A stretch of DNA of 64,000 nucleotides from Dama dama (GCF_033118175.1 NC_083698.1:70773001-70837000), one strand, 5' to 3'; counted from the first letter of the stretch, positions 35,491 through 47,366 are shown. Notes: generated by a model not told the origin, from the sequence alone. Translations and numbers: made by a program.

Positions 35491-36011
35491 AGACAAACCT
35501 AGACAGCACATTAAAAAGCAGAACATTACTTTGCCAACAAAGGTCCGTATAATCAAAGCTATGGCTTTTCCAGTAGTCATGTATGGATGTGAGAGTTGGA
35601 CCATAAAGAAATCTGAGAGCCTCAGAACTGATGCTTTGAACTGTGGTGTTGGAGAAGACTCTTGAGAGTCCCCTGGACTACAAGGAGATCAAACCAGTCA
35701 ATCCTTAAGGAAACCAACCCTAATATTCCTTGGAAGGACTAATGCTGAAGCTGAAGCTCCAATACTTTGGCCACCTGATGCAAAGAATTGACTCATTAGA
35801 AAAGTCAGTTCTTTCCCGATGCTGGGAAAGGTTGAAGACAGGAGGAGAAGTTGACAACAGAGGATGAGATGGTTGGATGGTATCGCCAACTCGAAGGACA
35901 TGAGTTTGAGCAAACTCCGGGAGATGGTGAAGGACAGGGAAGCCTAGCATGCTGCAGTCCATGGGGTTGCCAAGAGTCAGATATGACTGAGCGACTGAAT
36001 TGAACTGAACT
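35491..36011 (+). mobile_element. BovB LINE, 3' fragment
   Basis: Plus-strand 5'-truncated BovB starting 'acaaacctagacagcacatt' and ending 'gcgactgaattgaactgaac'. The family segment around 35805-35825 contains an extra 'gtcagttctttccc'. The flanks gagctagacaaac and gaactaaaccaac agree at 10 of 13 positions and might be a decayed duplication. Confidence 0.9.
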
Positions 36012-37799
36012 AAACCAACAGAAGAATATTTATAAATCAGGCCTTAGAAAAGTGCTAATAACCCCATCACTCTCTCACAGTACATGAGTATGAAACCTAA
36101 CTTTTCAAAGGAAAAATAAAAGTACTGAGAGGTTACTAATGCCAAAGAGATGCAACATTCATACTTAAGAATTTAATTAACCAAAGACAAATCCAAGACG
36201 TGAAATCCATTCCAGGCAATAATCATCAATGAGTTAAGAAGTCATCACTAAGTTCTAGACCCATGTCACAGGTGCACCACAAAGGGATATCAATTGTCAA
36301 ACTGCCACTCTCCCTAAATCCCTCCCTCACCTCCTACTGCAGCCTAGGCCACAACCTGAGGGTCCTGTGGGCTAGTATCACCATTATATTCTTAGGATTA
36401 ATTATGAGTCAGCAAAATTTAAGTAGGAAATTCCTGCAGATTGATATCACTGAAGAACATTATTCCACTTGGGTTAAAAGTAGAAAACAAACCAAAGAAG
36501 TAGAAAACATGCTTTTATTCATTCTGTGTGACATCAAACAAAAAACAGAACAATACTGAGTCCAAGAAACTCTACGGCTAGGATGGGGAAACACTGCAAT
36601 TGAGCAAAACACCATGGCTGGCAAATTCTGAACACAGAATCAGGAAAAGGGGCAAAAGAAAATCAACATCAGGTTGGCCCACAGACAATCAGGATGATAG
36701 GGAGGGATGGCAAACAAGAAAAGTGGGGACTGGCTTTTGTGGAGCCAGCAAATGATGACTGAGAAAAATACAGTATTGTTTCATAATATCCGAGAACAAC
36801 CACTGCAAGTCAAGTTGGATATTCAGATAGGACAATCAAGCAATTTGCTCAAGGACGAGAAAAAGAGGATTAATTATATGGTGGGTAAAGCAGTAGCAGC
36901 AATGTATTTATCTGATCTGATCTTTGCATCTATGTGGTTTGTGCATACACATAGTTCTGCTGGTTGAGGTATTCCTTTCAAACCCATGATAACTGCTTTG
37001 GTTTTGCAAATAAATACATTGCTTTGACTAGCAGTATTAAATGAGGTTGGTTTCTTTATTTTCTGTCTTATAAGTTCAGTAAATGTATTTCTCACTCAGT
37101 TAAAAAAAATTATGGCAGGACCTCAGATGGAAAGGCAAGCTGGTACAGGTTGTGGGGTAAAGCACCATAACTGAGAGCATCATACACCAAGGCAAGCACC
37201 AAAGCAGGAAAGAAGTGGAGGGAAGGCAGGGAGGATCAGGTAGACGGAGATAGCAGTGTCTCTGTAGTCACAGTTTTCCTTCACAAAGCCTTCAAATGCC
37301 CATTATGTCCATTCTGCAAACACAATCTCTCAGTAAATCCAAATCAGACAGCTTTCTTCCAGCACTGGAACAGATCATGGTTTCTTCCATTGAGCCCCAG
37401 ATTAAGGTCCTGGACTGCAGTAAGGGGTGATGTTATACAGAAATATCTATGCAACGCACACTCAGCTCATCTAGATGCTCACACTTTGGAAGCTAAACCT
37501 GAATGATGGAGCAGCAGAAATATACCCTCCACTTCATTCTCACCATCAGTGTCATCTTCCCATAAAGGTGAGGAGGATTTTTCTTAAATTTTCTCTGACA
37601 ACAGAGTTGAATTTTACTGAACTACATGAAAAGACTCCAACGGGATTAAAAGATAAATGCAACAAGCAAGAACCTCTATAGGGAGAAAATGTCCCCAATA
37701 AACTATGTCATTGTGTGGTTATTATGGGGTATGTAAAATCATGGGTCATATTTTTGTACAGAAAATAGAATAGAGGGTTGAGAATTTGGACGTGATTAC
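36012..37799. other. Single-copy stretch
   Basis: No repeats recognised. Open frames at 36263-36559 and 36707-36967 on the plus strand are unremarkable in length and lack recognisable motifs. Confidence 0.45.
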
Positions 37800-38055
37800 A
37801 TCTCAGAGACAGAATATGTTAAGAGAGTGAGTTTTAGAGCTAAACTGACTTAAGGTTAAATAGCAGATCTCAGACTCCCTCTATTCCATCAGTGATTTTA
37901 GGCAAGTTACATAATTTCCTTGTTCTTCACTTACCTTATCTGTGCCAATGAAATAATGGGGGTTGGTGGTGGGCAGGGGGATACAGATCAGTAACACATT
38001 AAAAAATACACAAAATATATACCATAACTTAATGCCTGAAATGTATCAACTATTG
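37800..38055 (+). mobile_element. MIR SINE
   Basis: The order 'gagagtgagttttagagcta', 'ttaggcaagttacataattt', 'cttaccttatctgtgccaat', 'gaaataatgggg' is that of the MIR core and 3' part ('gggcaagttacttaacctct...catctgtaaaatgggg'). Ancient tRNA-derived SINE shared by mammals. Confidence 0.7.
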
Positions 38056-40528
38056 TTTTCCACATTACTCTCCCCTCAGCTCCTATTCCAGGGCTGTTCT
38101 TTCTTTACTGAAATTTTAGAGAATGTCATTTTAATTTTCTAATGCTTCCTATAATATTTCCAATGGCTTGGGGTTTATGTAAAATTTATGAAATCTTGTT
38201 ATACTTTCAAATCTTTTTATATCAAAAATTTTAATTAATTTTCTTCAAAAACTTCTCAAAACCTCTTAGCTATTAACTATAAAGCAAATAAAAGTGGGAG
38301 AGAACAAAGCAATTCAATAAAAATTGGATTTACTTTTTAAAAAGAAAGGTTTTAATCTTCTTAATTGGCCCTTTGATGTAGATAATTTCCAAGAGTGGGA
38401 CATTTTATAGACTAAAAAGATCATGTTAAAATCTTTCCTTAGAGTAATCAAGATTTGGTGATCCTTTAGAGCAGAAATCATTAAAAACAGCAAAGAGAAA
38501 GGAGTTATTAGATGTGCAAGATCAAGGTCTCCAACATATTAAAATTAGCAATGAAGGACTATAAATTCTAGGAAATGGAAGATAACATTTTCACTGCACA
38601 TTTCTTTGGACGATAAAGAGCACTGAATCAATATATCATTGAAGAGATTATTATTCTGTACAAACTGAAGGTTGGTGCAGGTCATTCTCACAAAAGCAAA
38701 CAGAACTTGTTAATTTAATCCAACAGTCTTGGCAGTGAAACCAAACAGGAATTTAATCAGCTGGAGAAGGTGGTAAGCATCTCTGAAAATTGAATGATCG
38801 CTGTGCAAACAGTAAATATCATTATGGAAGGGCAAGGAAAGAAAAAGAGTGCTTTTCTCATGATTTTCATTGAGTTCATAAAACATAATAAATGATTCCC
38901 AATAAACCATTTCCAGGACTGCAACAATGACTTAATGTTACTTGTACTAGAAAGTTAAAATTTATAGTTTTCCAATCTCTCACCTTTCTTAAATACTTTC
39001 TTTAAGCTGCAAGGTTATAAAATGAAGGATTAAGTGTCTTATATTCCAAGACAGCAGCTGACTTCTCAGTTTCTCAACTCAACATTATCTGACAGCACTC
39101 TGACGCCAAAGTGAAGGCTTTTTATTATGAGACTAACACAGAGACAAGGCTGATGTAACATTAGTTGAACAATCATTGCTTTAAACATCTTCAAAACTAA
39201 GAGCATTTTTAAAGGCTATGTATTGTTGCCAAAGCATAAATAAAACTTACTTACTGCCTCCCTTGCACTTAAATGAAATTGCCATCATTTTATTCAGAAT
39301 CTTTCCCACTTCCTGTTATCACAGAGTTTTCACTGTGCCTTGTCCTTCTTTCTTTCTTTCTCATTTCAGCCTCTACTCTATTTGCAGGTTTTCCTCATTT
39401 CTAATCTCTTTGAAACCCTGTTTTGAAAGCATAACCTTTTAGAAGTCTCATGCTGAGGGCGTGTAAGTGTACACTATATCCAAAATAAAAAGACTTCCTC
39501 AGTGGCATCTTTTTCTCTCCAGCTATGAAAACATAATGTTCTCATCAAACAAGTAAATTTATTACCAAAAGGAACCTCAGTAAACAAATGTCAATTGGTG
39601 TTTCCCAAGGGTCACTAACAAAAATACATCGCGTGATAAAGTGCCAAAAAAGACATTTCAAAGTCTCATGGAAGATAATTTTAATGTTCAATTATTGAAA
39701 GTAAGTGAAAAACTTATTGGAAACTCTAGAAAACGGTTGTCTAGCTTCACGGAAAACTAGACCAAGAGATAATGAGCTAATGAAGAACTGTATTATGTTA
39801 AGCTACTGAGAAGAATGAGAATGATTGGGAAAATCAGAAACTACTATTTCAAAAGCATGTAGACAGAGACTAGATAGAAAATCTTAGCTTTAAGAGAAAT
39901 GGAGTGATACTTTTTCATAACTTTATTTAAAAACAGACAGATACACATTCATTTGTTTCTAGTCCAGTTTTAATACTATCTTGAATCATTTCTCTCCCTC
40001 CATATTTCATCTCCCAAAGGAACAGAATATACTCTTTTATGTGTATACACTTGCACCATCTTCTCTTATTATTTATACAGTGGATGTCATTTACACAGTG
40101 GCAGGCTGTATAAATCATAATAAATGTATAATATGATAAATCATAATAGTAATACCATACCATTGCATGACAAAAAAATACAATAACTTGAAAGTTAGAA
40201 ACTGTGCCTAGGGAACTAATTGATCTGGAAGAAGAGATGGCTAGTCATTATGTTGAAAGTTAGAATATTGAGTGTTTCTAACAACATATGACAAAGTCAA
40301 AGGGGAAAAAAGAATATAAAAGGGAACTTATCATTTGCAAGCAGAATTTAAAGAAAGTTACAGGATTAGAAAACAAACCTATCCAGTGAGCAAGATTCCA
40401 AAATTAAGAAAAGGCTTCAAGCAAAGATCAAATCAAAGCTTTGGGTATTTGCCCTCAGGAAGGTGGAACCTGGTAAGATTCTCTCAGACAGATAAAGAAC
40501 TTCTAACAGCATTAAGGGCACTACCATA
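38056..40528. other. Long stretch without recognisable repeats
   Basis: About 2.5 kb in which only a short TTTC run (39347-39361) stands out. The part 38480-38940 is rich in ATTA-type motifs and has an even texture. It is discussed as a candidate conserved block. No gene is supported. Confidence 0.45.
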
Positions 40529-40538
40529 CAACATACTG

Positions 40539-41378
40539 TTCAGTTCAGTTCAGTCACTCAGTCATGTCTGGCTCTTTGTGACTCCATCATGGACTGCAGC
40601 ACGCCAGGCTTCCCTGCCCATCACCAACTCCAGGACCTTACTCAAACTCATGTGCATCGAGTTGGTGATGCCTTCCAACCATCTCATCCTCCGTCATCCC
40701 CTTCTCCTCCTGCATTCAATCTTTGCCAGCATCAGGGTCTTTTCAAATGAGTCAGCTCTTCACATCAGGTGGCCAAAGTATTGGAGTTTCAGCTTCAGCA
40801 TCAGTCCTTCCAATGAATATTCAGGACTGATTTCCTTTAGAATGAACTGGCTAGATCTCCTTTCAGTCCAAGGGACTCTCAAAAGTCTTCTCCAATACCA
40901 GAGTTGAAAAGCATCAATTCTTTGGCACTCAGCTTTCTTTATAGTCCAACTCTCACATCTATACATGACTACTGGAAAAACCATAGCTTTGACTAGACAG
41001 ACCTTTGCTGGCAAAGTAATGTCTCTGCTTTTTAATATGCTGTCTCAGTTCAGTCACTCAGTCATAGTCGACTCTTTGTGATCCCATGAACCGCAGCATG
41101 CCAGGTCTCCCTGTCCATCACCAACTCCCGGAGTTCATCCAAACTCATGTCCATTGAATTGGTGATGCCATCCAACCATCTCATCCTCTGTTATCCCCTT
41201 CTCCTACTGCCCTCAATCTTTCCCAGCATCAGGGTCTTTTCAAATGAGTCAGCTCTTCACATCAGGTGGCCAAAGTATTGGAGTTTCAGCTTCAACATCA
41301 GTCCTTCCAGTGAATATGCTGTCTAGGTTGGTCATAACTTTTCTTCCAAGGAGCAAGGGTCTTTTAACTTCATGGCTG
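40539..41378 (-). mobile_element. BovB LINE containing a second BovB
   Basis: Inverted 5'-truncated BovB with its tail 'ttcagttcagttcagtcact' at 40539. The minus frame 41014-40760 reads KAMVFPVVMYRCESWTIKKA and RRLLRVPWTERRSS. It is interrupted at 41046-41312 by another BovB and then finishes with 'aggttggtcataacttttct' to 41378. The outer target duplication caacatactg is perfect at 40529-40538 and 41379-41388. Confidence 0.95.
41046..41312 (-). mobile_element. BovB LINE nested in BovB, same orientation
   Basis: A 267-base BovB 3' end ('cagttcagtcactcagtcat' to 'catcagtccttccagtg') interrupts the outer copy. The 12-base duplication aatatgctgtct is identical at 41034-41045 and 41313-41324 and belongs to the outer BovB sequence, which proves the order of insertion. 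Confidence 0.95.
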
Positions 41379-41399
41379 CAACATACTGATGCACAGAAA

Positions 41400-41534
41400 T
41401 GGTAGTGGTGGTGGTGGTTTAGTTGCTAAGTCGTGTCCGACTCTTACGACCCTATGGACTGTAGCCTGCCAGGCTCCTCTATCCATGGGATTCTTCAGGC
41501 AAGAATACTGCAGTGGGTTACCATTTCCTCCTCT
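41400..41534 (-). mobile_element. 5'-truncated Bov-tA SINE with duplication
   Basis: Only the 3' 135 bases of an inverted Bov-tA3-like SINE are present: tail 'ggtggtggtggtttagttgc', then 'gtccgactcttacgacccta' to 'gtgggttaccatttcctcct'. The duplication atgcacagaaa is perfect at 41389-41399 and 41535-41545. Its left copy begins directly after the right duplication of the neighbouring BovB. Confidence 0.93.
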
Positions 41535-41545
41535 ATGCACAGAAA

Positions 41546-42200
41546 CACAGGTCTGAAAACAAATTACAGTTTGACTTTGGGGGTGTGTGGTAAACCCCGA
41601 TAAGATTTGCAGAAAATACACAGTCATTGAGACAGCTACACCAGTAAAAGTGTCCCCTGTTTGTATTAAAAAGGACTAAGTAATTTAAATGAAAAAACAG
41701 ATTAGTGGGCTTCTAGTTTTACTTTGGCAAGCAGCAGATGGATAAAATAACTCAGCTACAAAGAAAGACTATTTTTTGTTAAAAAAAAAAAAAAAAAGGA
41801 AAGATCTCATAGGATTGAACCAAGAGTTGAGAACAATGGACAAGGAATCAATTCACTGGGGTTAAGAGTCTCTCATCAGGAAACATTCTTGGCTCCAAGA
41901 ATGGAGAAACCTGGCAACATGTACCTAGATTTCAGAATTTCATGGGCAGATGACTGCTGTGTATGTCTACCCCTTTTTGAATGTAAAAGTCTACTTATCT
42001 TTGTCCAATTTTACCACTGCATGTTGTGTTAAAATATTAAGCCTCTTATTTCACAGGTTTCTGGATCAAGAAGAGTCATAACCAAGGAGCTGCACTAAAC
42101 AAACCTCATCCATGTCTGGACTTGTTTTAGATGATGAAATCCTGGACTTCAAGGATGAAATAAATGTAAAGTTACATATGAATTATTGTTCCCAGAGGGT
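41546..42200. other. Single-copy stretch
   Basis: Contains an A17 run at 41781-41797. Otherwise unrecognised. Confidence 0.45.
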
Positions 42201-42373
42201 AGCTTATGGCTATTGTTCAGTTTCTAGTCAGTTCAGTCGCTCAGTCATATCCGACTATTTGTGACCCCATGGACTGTAGCATGCCAGGCTTCCCTGTCCA
42301 TCACCAACTCCCTGAGCTTGCCCAAACTCATATCCATTGAGTTGGTGATGCCATCCAACCATCTCATCCTCCA

Positions 42374-43457
42374 TCATCTCCCTCTCTTCCCACTTTCAAC
42401 CTTCCCCAGCATCAGGGTCTTTTCCAGTGAATTGCTTCTTTGCATCAGGTGGCCAAAGTATTGGCACTTCAGCTTCAGTCCTTTCAATGAATATTCAGGA
42501 CTGATTTCCTTTAGGATTGACTGGTTTGATCTCCTTGCAGTCCAAGGGACTCTCAAGAATCTTCTCCAGGACCATAGTTCAAAAGCATCAATTCTTTGGC
42601 ACTCAGCTTTCTTTATGGTCCAACACACACATCCATGTGTGACTACTGGAAAAACCATAGCTTTGACTATCTGAAGCTTTGTCAGTAAAATCATGTCTCT
42701 GCTTTTTAATATGCTGTCAAGATTTGCCATAGCTTTTCTTCCAAGGAGCAAGCGTCTTTTAAATTCATGGCTACAGTCACCATCTGCAGTGATTTTGGAG
42801 CCAAAAAAAATAAAGTCTGCCACTGTTTCCACTGTTTCCCCATCTATTTTCCATGAAGTGATGGGACCAGATGCCATGATCTTAGTTTTTTGACTGTTAA
42901 GTTTTAAGCCAGCTTTTTCACTCTTCTCTTTCACTTTCATCAAGAGACTCTTTAGTTCCTCTAAACTTTCTCCCATAAGGGTGGTATCATCTGCATATCT
43001 GAGGTTATTGATATTTCTCCCAGCAATCTTGATTCCAGCTTGTGCTTCATCCAGCCTGGCATTTCACATGATATACTCTGAATATAAATTAAATAAGAAG
43101 GTGACAATATACAGCCTTAACATGCTCCTTTCCCAATTTGAAACCAGTCCATTGTTCCATGTCTGGTTCAAACTGTTGCTTCTTGACCTATATACAGATT
43201 TCCCAGGAGGCAGGTACGGTGGTCTGGTATTCCATCTCTTTAAGAATTTTCCACAGTTTGTTATGACCCACATGGTTAAAGGCTTTGGCATAGTCAATAA
43301 AGTAGATGTTTTTCTGGAACTCTCTTTCTTTTCCTATGATCCAATGGATATTGGCAATTTGATCTCTGGTTCCTCTGCCTTTTTTAAAACCAGCTTGAAC
43401 ATCTGGAAGTTCAGAGTTCACGTACCGTTGAAGCCTAGCTTGGAGAATTTTGAGCAT
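42374..43457 (-). pseudogene. BovB RT remnant, multiple frames
   Basis: Minus-strand frames 43457-43188, 43297-43064 and 42976-42374 carry successive portions of RT: QAGFKKGRGTRDQIANIHWI, a shortened FIDYAKAFNHVGH (both a D-to-N and loss of bases), and a 200-codon stretch with MGESLEELKSLLMKVKEK and DFIFFGSKITADGDCSHE. The catalytic YADD remains at 42986-42997. Several small deletions, including one in the motif-A region near 43300, break the frame. Confidence 0.88.
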
Positions 43458-43595
43458 TACTTTACTAGCGTGTGAGATGAGTGTAACACGTCATTTTTAC
43501 AACCTTTGGCATTGCCTTTCTTTGGGATTAGAATGAAAACTGACCTTTTCCAGTCCTCTGGCCACTGCTGAATTTTCCTCATGTGCTGACATATT

Positions 43596-44109
43596 AGAAA
43601 AGCTATTACAAACCTAGACAGCATATTAAAAAGCAGAGACATTACTTTACTGACAAAGGTTCAGATAGTCAAAGCTATGGTTTTTCCAGTAGTCACACAT
43701 GGATGTGTGTGTTGGACCATAAAGAAAGGTGAGTGCCAAAGAATTGATCCTTTTGAACTGTGGGGTTTAAGAAGACTCTTGAGAGTCCCTCAGACAGCAA
43801 GGAGATCAAACCAGTCAATCCTAAAGGAAATCAGTCCTGAATATTCATTGAAAGGACTGAAGCTGAAACTCCAATAATTTGGCCACTTGATGCAAAGAAG
43901 TGACTCATTGGAAAAGACCCTGATGCTGGGGAAGATTGAAGGCTGGAGGAGAGGGAGATGACAGAGGATGAGATGGTTGGATGGCATCACCGAGTCAATG
44001 GACTTGAGTTTGAGCAAGCTCTGGGAGTTGGTGATGGACAAGGAAGCCTGGAGTGCTGCAGTCCATGGGGTCACAAAGAGTCAGACATGACTGAGTGACT
44101 GAACTGAAC
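43596..44109 (+). mobile_element. BovB LINE nested in BovB, opposite orientation
   Basis: A plus-strand BovB 3' end of about 510 bases, from 'gaaaagctattacaaaccta' to the tail 'gactgaactgaact'. It lies within the RT/linker region of the inverted outer BovB. The frame 43677-43877 reads KAMVFPVV-type sequence (MVFPVVTHGCVCWTIKKGEC). No target duplication longer than a few bases was found at its ends. Confidence 0.92.
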
Positions 44110-44824
44110 TGAGTACAGCACTTTAACAGCATCATCTTTTAAGATTTGAAATAGCTCAGCTGAAATTCCATGACCTCCACTAGCTTTGTTCATAGTGATG
44201 CTTCCTAAGGTCCACTTGACTTCGCACTTCAAGATGTCTGGCTCTAGGTGAGTGATCACACTTTCGTGGTTATCTGGTTCATTAAGATCTTTTTTGTATA
44301 GTTCTTCTGTGTATTCTTGCCACCTCTTCTTAATATCTTTTGTTTCTGTTAGGTTCATACCATTTCTGTCCTTTTATTGTGCCCATCTGCATGAAAAGTT
44401 CCCTTGGTATCTCTCTCTTTTTTTTTTTAAGAGATCTCTAGTCTTTCCCATTCTATTATTTTCCACTATTTCTTTGCATTGATCACTTAGGAAGGTTTTC
44501 TTATCTCTCCTCACTATTCTTTGGAACTTTTCATTCAGATGGATATATCTTTCCTTTTCTCCTTTGCCTTTCACTTCTCTTCTTTTCTCAGATACTTGTA
44601 AGGCCTCCTCAGACAACCATTTTGCCTTTGCATTTCTTCTTCTTGGGGATGGTTTTGATCACTGCCTCCTGTACAGTGTTATGAACCTCTGTCCATATTT
44701 CTTCAGGCACTCTATCAATCATATCCAATCCCTTGAGTCTATTTATCACTTCCACTGTATAATCATAAGGGATTTGGTTTAGGTCATACCTGCATGCTCT
44801 AGTGGTTTTCCCAACTTTCTTCAA
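44110..44824 (-). pseudogene. BovB endonuclease-RT linker remnant
   Basis: Minus frames 44824-44609, 44616-44374 and 44358-44071 (the last crossing slightly into the nested copy) read the linker in order: KKVGKTTRACRYDLNQIPYD, EALQVSEKRREVKGKGEKE, KKRWQEYTEELYKKDL and VKWTLGSITMNKASG. Two frame shifts separate them. Endonuclease sequence follows to 45060 in degraded form. Confidence 0.85.
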
Positions 44825-45062
44825 TTTAAGTCTGAATTTTGCAATATGGAGTTCATGATCTGAGCCATGGTGAGCTCATGGTCTAGTTTCTGCTGACTGT
44901 ATAGAGCTTCTCCATCTTTGGCTGTAAAGAATATAATCAATCTGATTTTGGTATTAACCATCTGGTGATGTCCATGTGTAGAGTAGTCTCTTGTGGTGTT
45001 GAAAGAGGGTGTTTGGTATGACTGGTGCTTTCTCTTGGCAAAACTCTGTTAGCCTTTGCCAG

Positions 45063-45580
45063 ATTATGGTAGGTTGTGACAAAGACAGTTACAGAAAAAA
45101 ATTCGTCAAGCCTCTGTATTCATGTACCTTTGCAATGTGACTTTGTGATCCTCCCAGATAAAGATGGAATTTATTTTCCCACACCATGATTCTCAGCAAG
45201 CCTAGTGGAAGCTCCATATCCTAAGCAGCAAGAGACATTTCAGCTTCTTTTCTTCCCTCTTGGAATGCTGCCCTAAGATTGCCACAGAGAAGCCCAGTCT
45301 AGTCAATTAGAGGATAAAAGACCACAAGGAGTAGAAATGAATCATCTCAATTAAGACATCTAGCCAACCAGCCAGCAGCCAATGGTAACTGCCAGACAGT
45401 TCAGTGAAGCCATCTAGTACTATCCAGTCCCTCTAAAAATATATAATGTAGCCATATGAGTGAACCAAAGAAGAGATCAGCAGAAGAACCCACCAGCTGA
45501 GCCCAGCCCAAATTTATTTACCCACAAGGGAAAAATGCCTACTTTTCAGGTGGTTTCTTACACAGTAATAAATGATGCAT
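45063..45580 (+). mobile_element. Ancient LTR-like repeat
   Basis: Segments 'tggtaggttgtgacaaagac', 'cagcccagcccaaatttatt', 'cagaagaacccaccagctga' and a 3' end 'ggtggtttcttacacagtaa' match a widespread mammalian LTR-like repeat, with an AATAAA-type signal near its end. I cannot name the family with confidence. Confidence 0.5.
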
Positions 45581-46879
45581 GAACACCACATTTCCTAATT
45601 TTCTAATACAATCCATGTTGTAAATACTATGTGCTGTTATTATATTATATGTCAAGTAGATGCCTTTTGTTGTCGCTGTTGGAAATATGGTCCTATAAGA
45701 AAGCAAGTACTAAAATGTGTATTACAGTGATGGTTGACCAGAATGAACATTACTCACCTTTTAGAAAGGTCAACTGTCACTGTAGTCTAGTATTAAAGTC
45801 TTTTTAATCCTGAATATGGCTAGCTTTGCTTCCAGGGATGCAAATCAAAAGGAGAGGGAGAATATTCACATTTAAATGCCTTCTATCTGAGGAGTGTTGT
45901 ACATACTACTCAGTAACACTTAAGTCCAACAAATTTCTTGAACATTGTTTCATGGTCACTCTTCCTGCCACATGCAACCATGGAAAAGCACAGACACATA
46001 AAAGATAAAGTAAGAAGTGACAAAACTCTAGATTAAGGGACAAAGATGAATAAGTGTTATAATGACACATTGAACAATCACATTTCTATAATATATTTTT
46101 GTTTGAATTGCCTCCCAGCTAGACCTCTCCTTTGAGAGATGCTGTGTAATTTCTCTGGTTATGTGATAGGAGCAAGATGAAAGATAACTCACAAGCTCCT
46201 GTGGCTTAAAATACAATGGTTTGAAATTGGTCGGTTATTTTTAAAGGTTTTTTTTTCCTTCTGTTTGAGAAAGAAAGGCAGAATTATACTCACCAGTCCC
46301 ACCCTCATCCTTCTCCAAAATAAAAGATCAAATTGCCTCTTCTCTGTTTTTAAAGACATTGCTTAAAAAATTCTGATGTAAATGCATAAAGACTGTTAAT
46401 ATGATGGCCTTAATGGCACCCTCCTCCACCCTTTCTCTACAATGAAAACCAAAAGATCTAAAACTTCTTAAAATGAAGTATATTCAGATGCTGAAGAAAT
46501 GAACTTTAAAAACATCTATAATTGAATATATATAATTGCAAAAACTGTCACTATAATATCATATAACTCATGGAATAGTCATTTGGATTATGTGATCATT
46601 TATTTTAACTCCCACTCTTCTTAGAATAGATAAAATTCAAGAATTTATATATCCAGAAATCTCTCAGGATCACTAATTCTAGCAAAGTTAGAACTTATTT
46701 AAATATTGATTATAAATTAAAATTAAATCATTTTAAAACTTCTAGGCTAAATTAGCCCTGGTAGCACCTCTGTTCAAATATAGAACGTTATTTAAGGGAT
46801 TTTTTTCTTAGTATACATACTAGACATATGCAAAGTTTTTTTTTAATGAAAAACTAAAATGATAGACTCAGTTCTAAAA
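45581..46879. other. AT-rich single-copy stretch
   Basis: Nothing recognised. Several T runs and AT-rich patches occur. Confidence 0.45.
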
Positions 46880-47040
46880 AGAGACCATAGTTATACTTCT
46901 TAATGCTATCTGTGAGAAAACTAAAGATCAGAGAGCTGAGATAACATGACTGAAACAGCAGGTTTCGTTAGTGGTGATGCTAGGAAAGAATCAGGTTTTC
47001 TGGACCCTCAGGCCAGTGAGCTCCCCACTTTACCATGTGG
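46880..47040 (-). mobile_element. MIR SINE, inverted
   Basis: 'gagaaaactaaagatcagag', 'gctgagataacatgactgaa' and 'tcaggttttctggaccctca' follow the reverse complement of the MIR core ('gaggaaactgaggctcagag...'). Confidence 0.5.
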
Positions 47041-47191
47041 ACTCACACAGTTTTTGGGTCCAGTGTGGACAGGAGGATCTGGCTTCTCCCAGTCTGGAAT
47101 CCAGGAGCTACCACACCTAACCACAGAACTTCAATTATCTTTCAGCCTCAGCCCTATCCCTAACCTTCTTTCTTCTGCCTGTGCAGAATCT

Positions 47192-47264
47192 TAGTTCCCC
47201 AACCAGGGCCCTCAGCAGTGAAAGCATGGAGTTCTAATCCACTGGACCACCAAAGAATTCCCTT
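47192..47264 (-). mobile_element. CHR-type SINE fragment, inverted
   Basis: 'tagttccccaaccagggccc', 'agcagtgaaagcatggagtt' and 'aatccactggaccaccaaag' are the reverse of a cetartiodactyl CHR-type tRNA SINE, with an internal deletion in the 'agggatcgaacccgggccc' part. Flanks cagaatct (47184-47191) and cagagtct (47265-47272) differ at one of 8. Confidence 0.75.
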
Positions 47265-47299
47265 CAGAGTCTCTGGGAAGGAGCAGAGCAGTAGCAAGC

Positions 47300-47366
47300 A
47301 ATGTTTAAAAGTTTCCCAGGAGGTTCTGATATGCAGCCAGGCTGAGAACTACTGAAGTGGTTTCTC
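47300..47366 (+). mobile_element. MER5-type fragment
   Basis: 'gtttcccaggaggttctgat' followed by 'aggctgagaactactg' is the 3' end pattern of MER5-type elements. Only about 65 bases remain. Confidence 0.45.

Larger units (their letters stand above)
42210..45060 (-). mobile_element. Long inverted BovB split by a BovB
   Basis: The outer copy runs from its 3' tail at 42210-42240 through the C-terminal and RT regions to about 43595. After an opposite-strand BovB it resumes at about 44110 and runs through the linker and endonuclease region to 45060, about 2.3 kb net. Sequences on either side of the interruption ('gctgacatatt' and 'gagtacagcac') are contiguous in the copy at 8401-10907. The flanks agcttatgg (42201-42209) and agattatgg (45061-45069) match at 8 of 9 and may be its duplication. 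Confidence 0.93.

Noticed and set aside
36707..36967. 86-codon plus frame as a small gene
   Set aside because: No recognisable motif, no start context advantage and no conserved neighbours. Length is within chance.
39340..39372. Polypyrimidine tract followed by AG, resembling a 3' splice site
   Set aside because: No open frame of note follows and no matching donor context was found. Such tracts are common by chance.
707..45060. CRISPR-like array from recurring similar blocks
   Set aside because: The recurring blocks are dispersed copies of BovB and Bov-tA with individual truncations and target duplications, in a mammalian genome.
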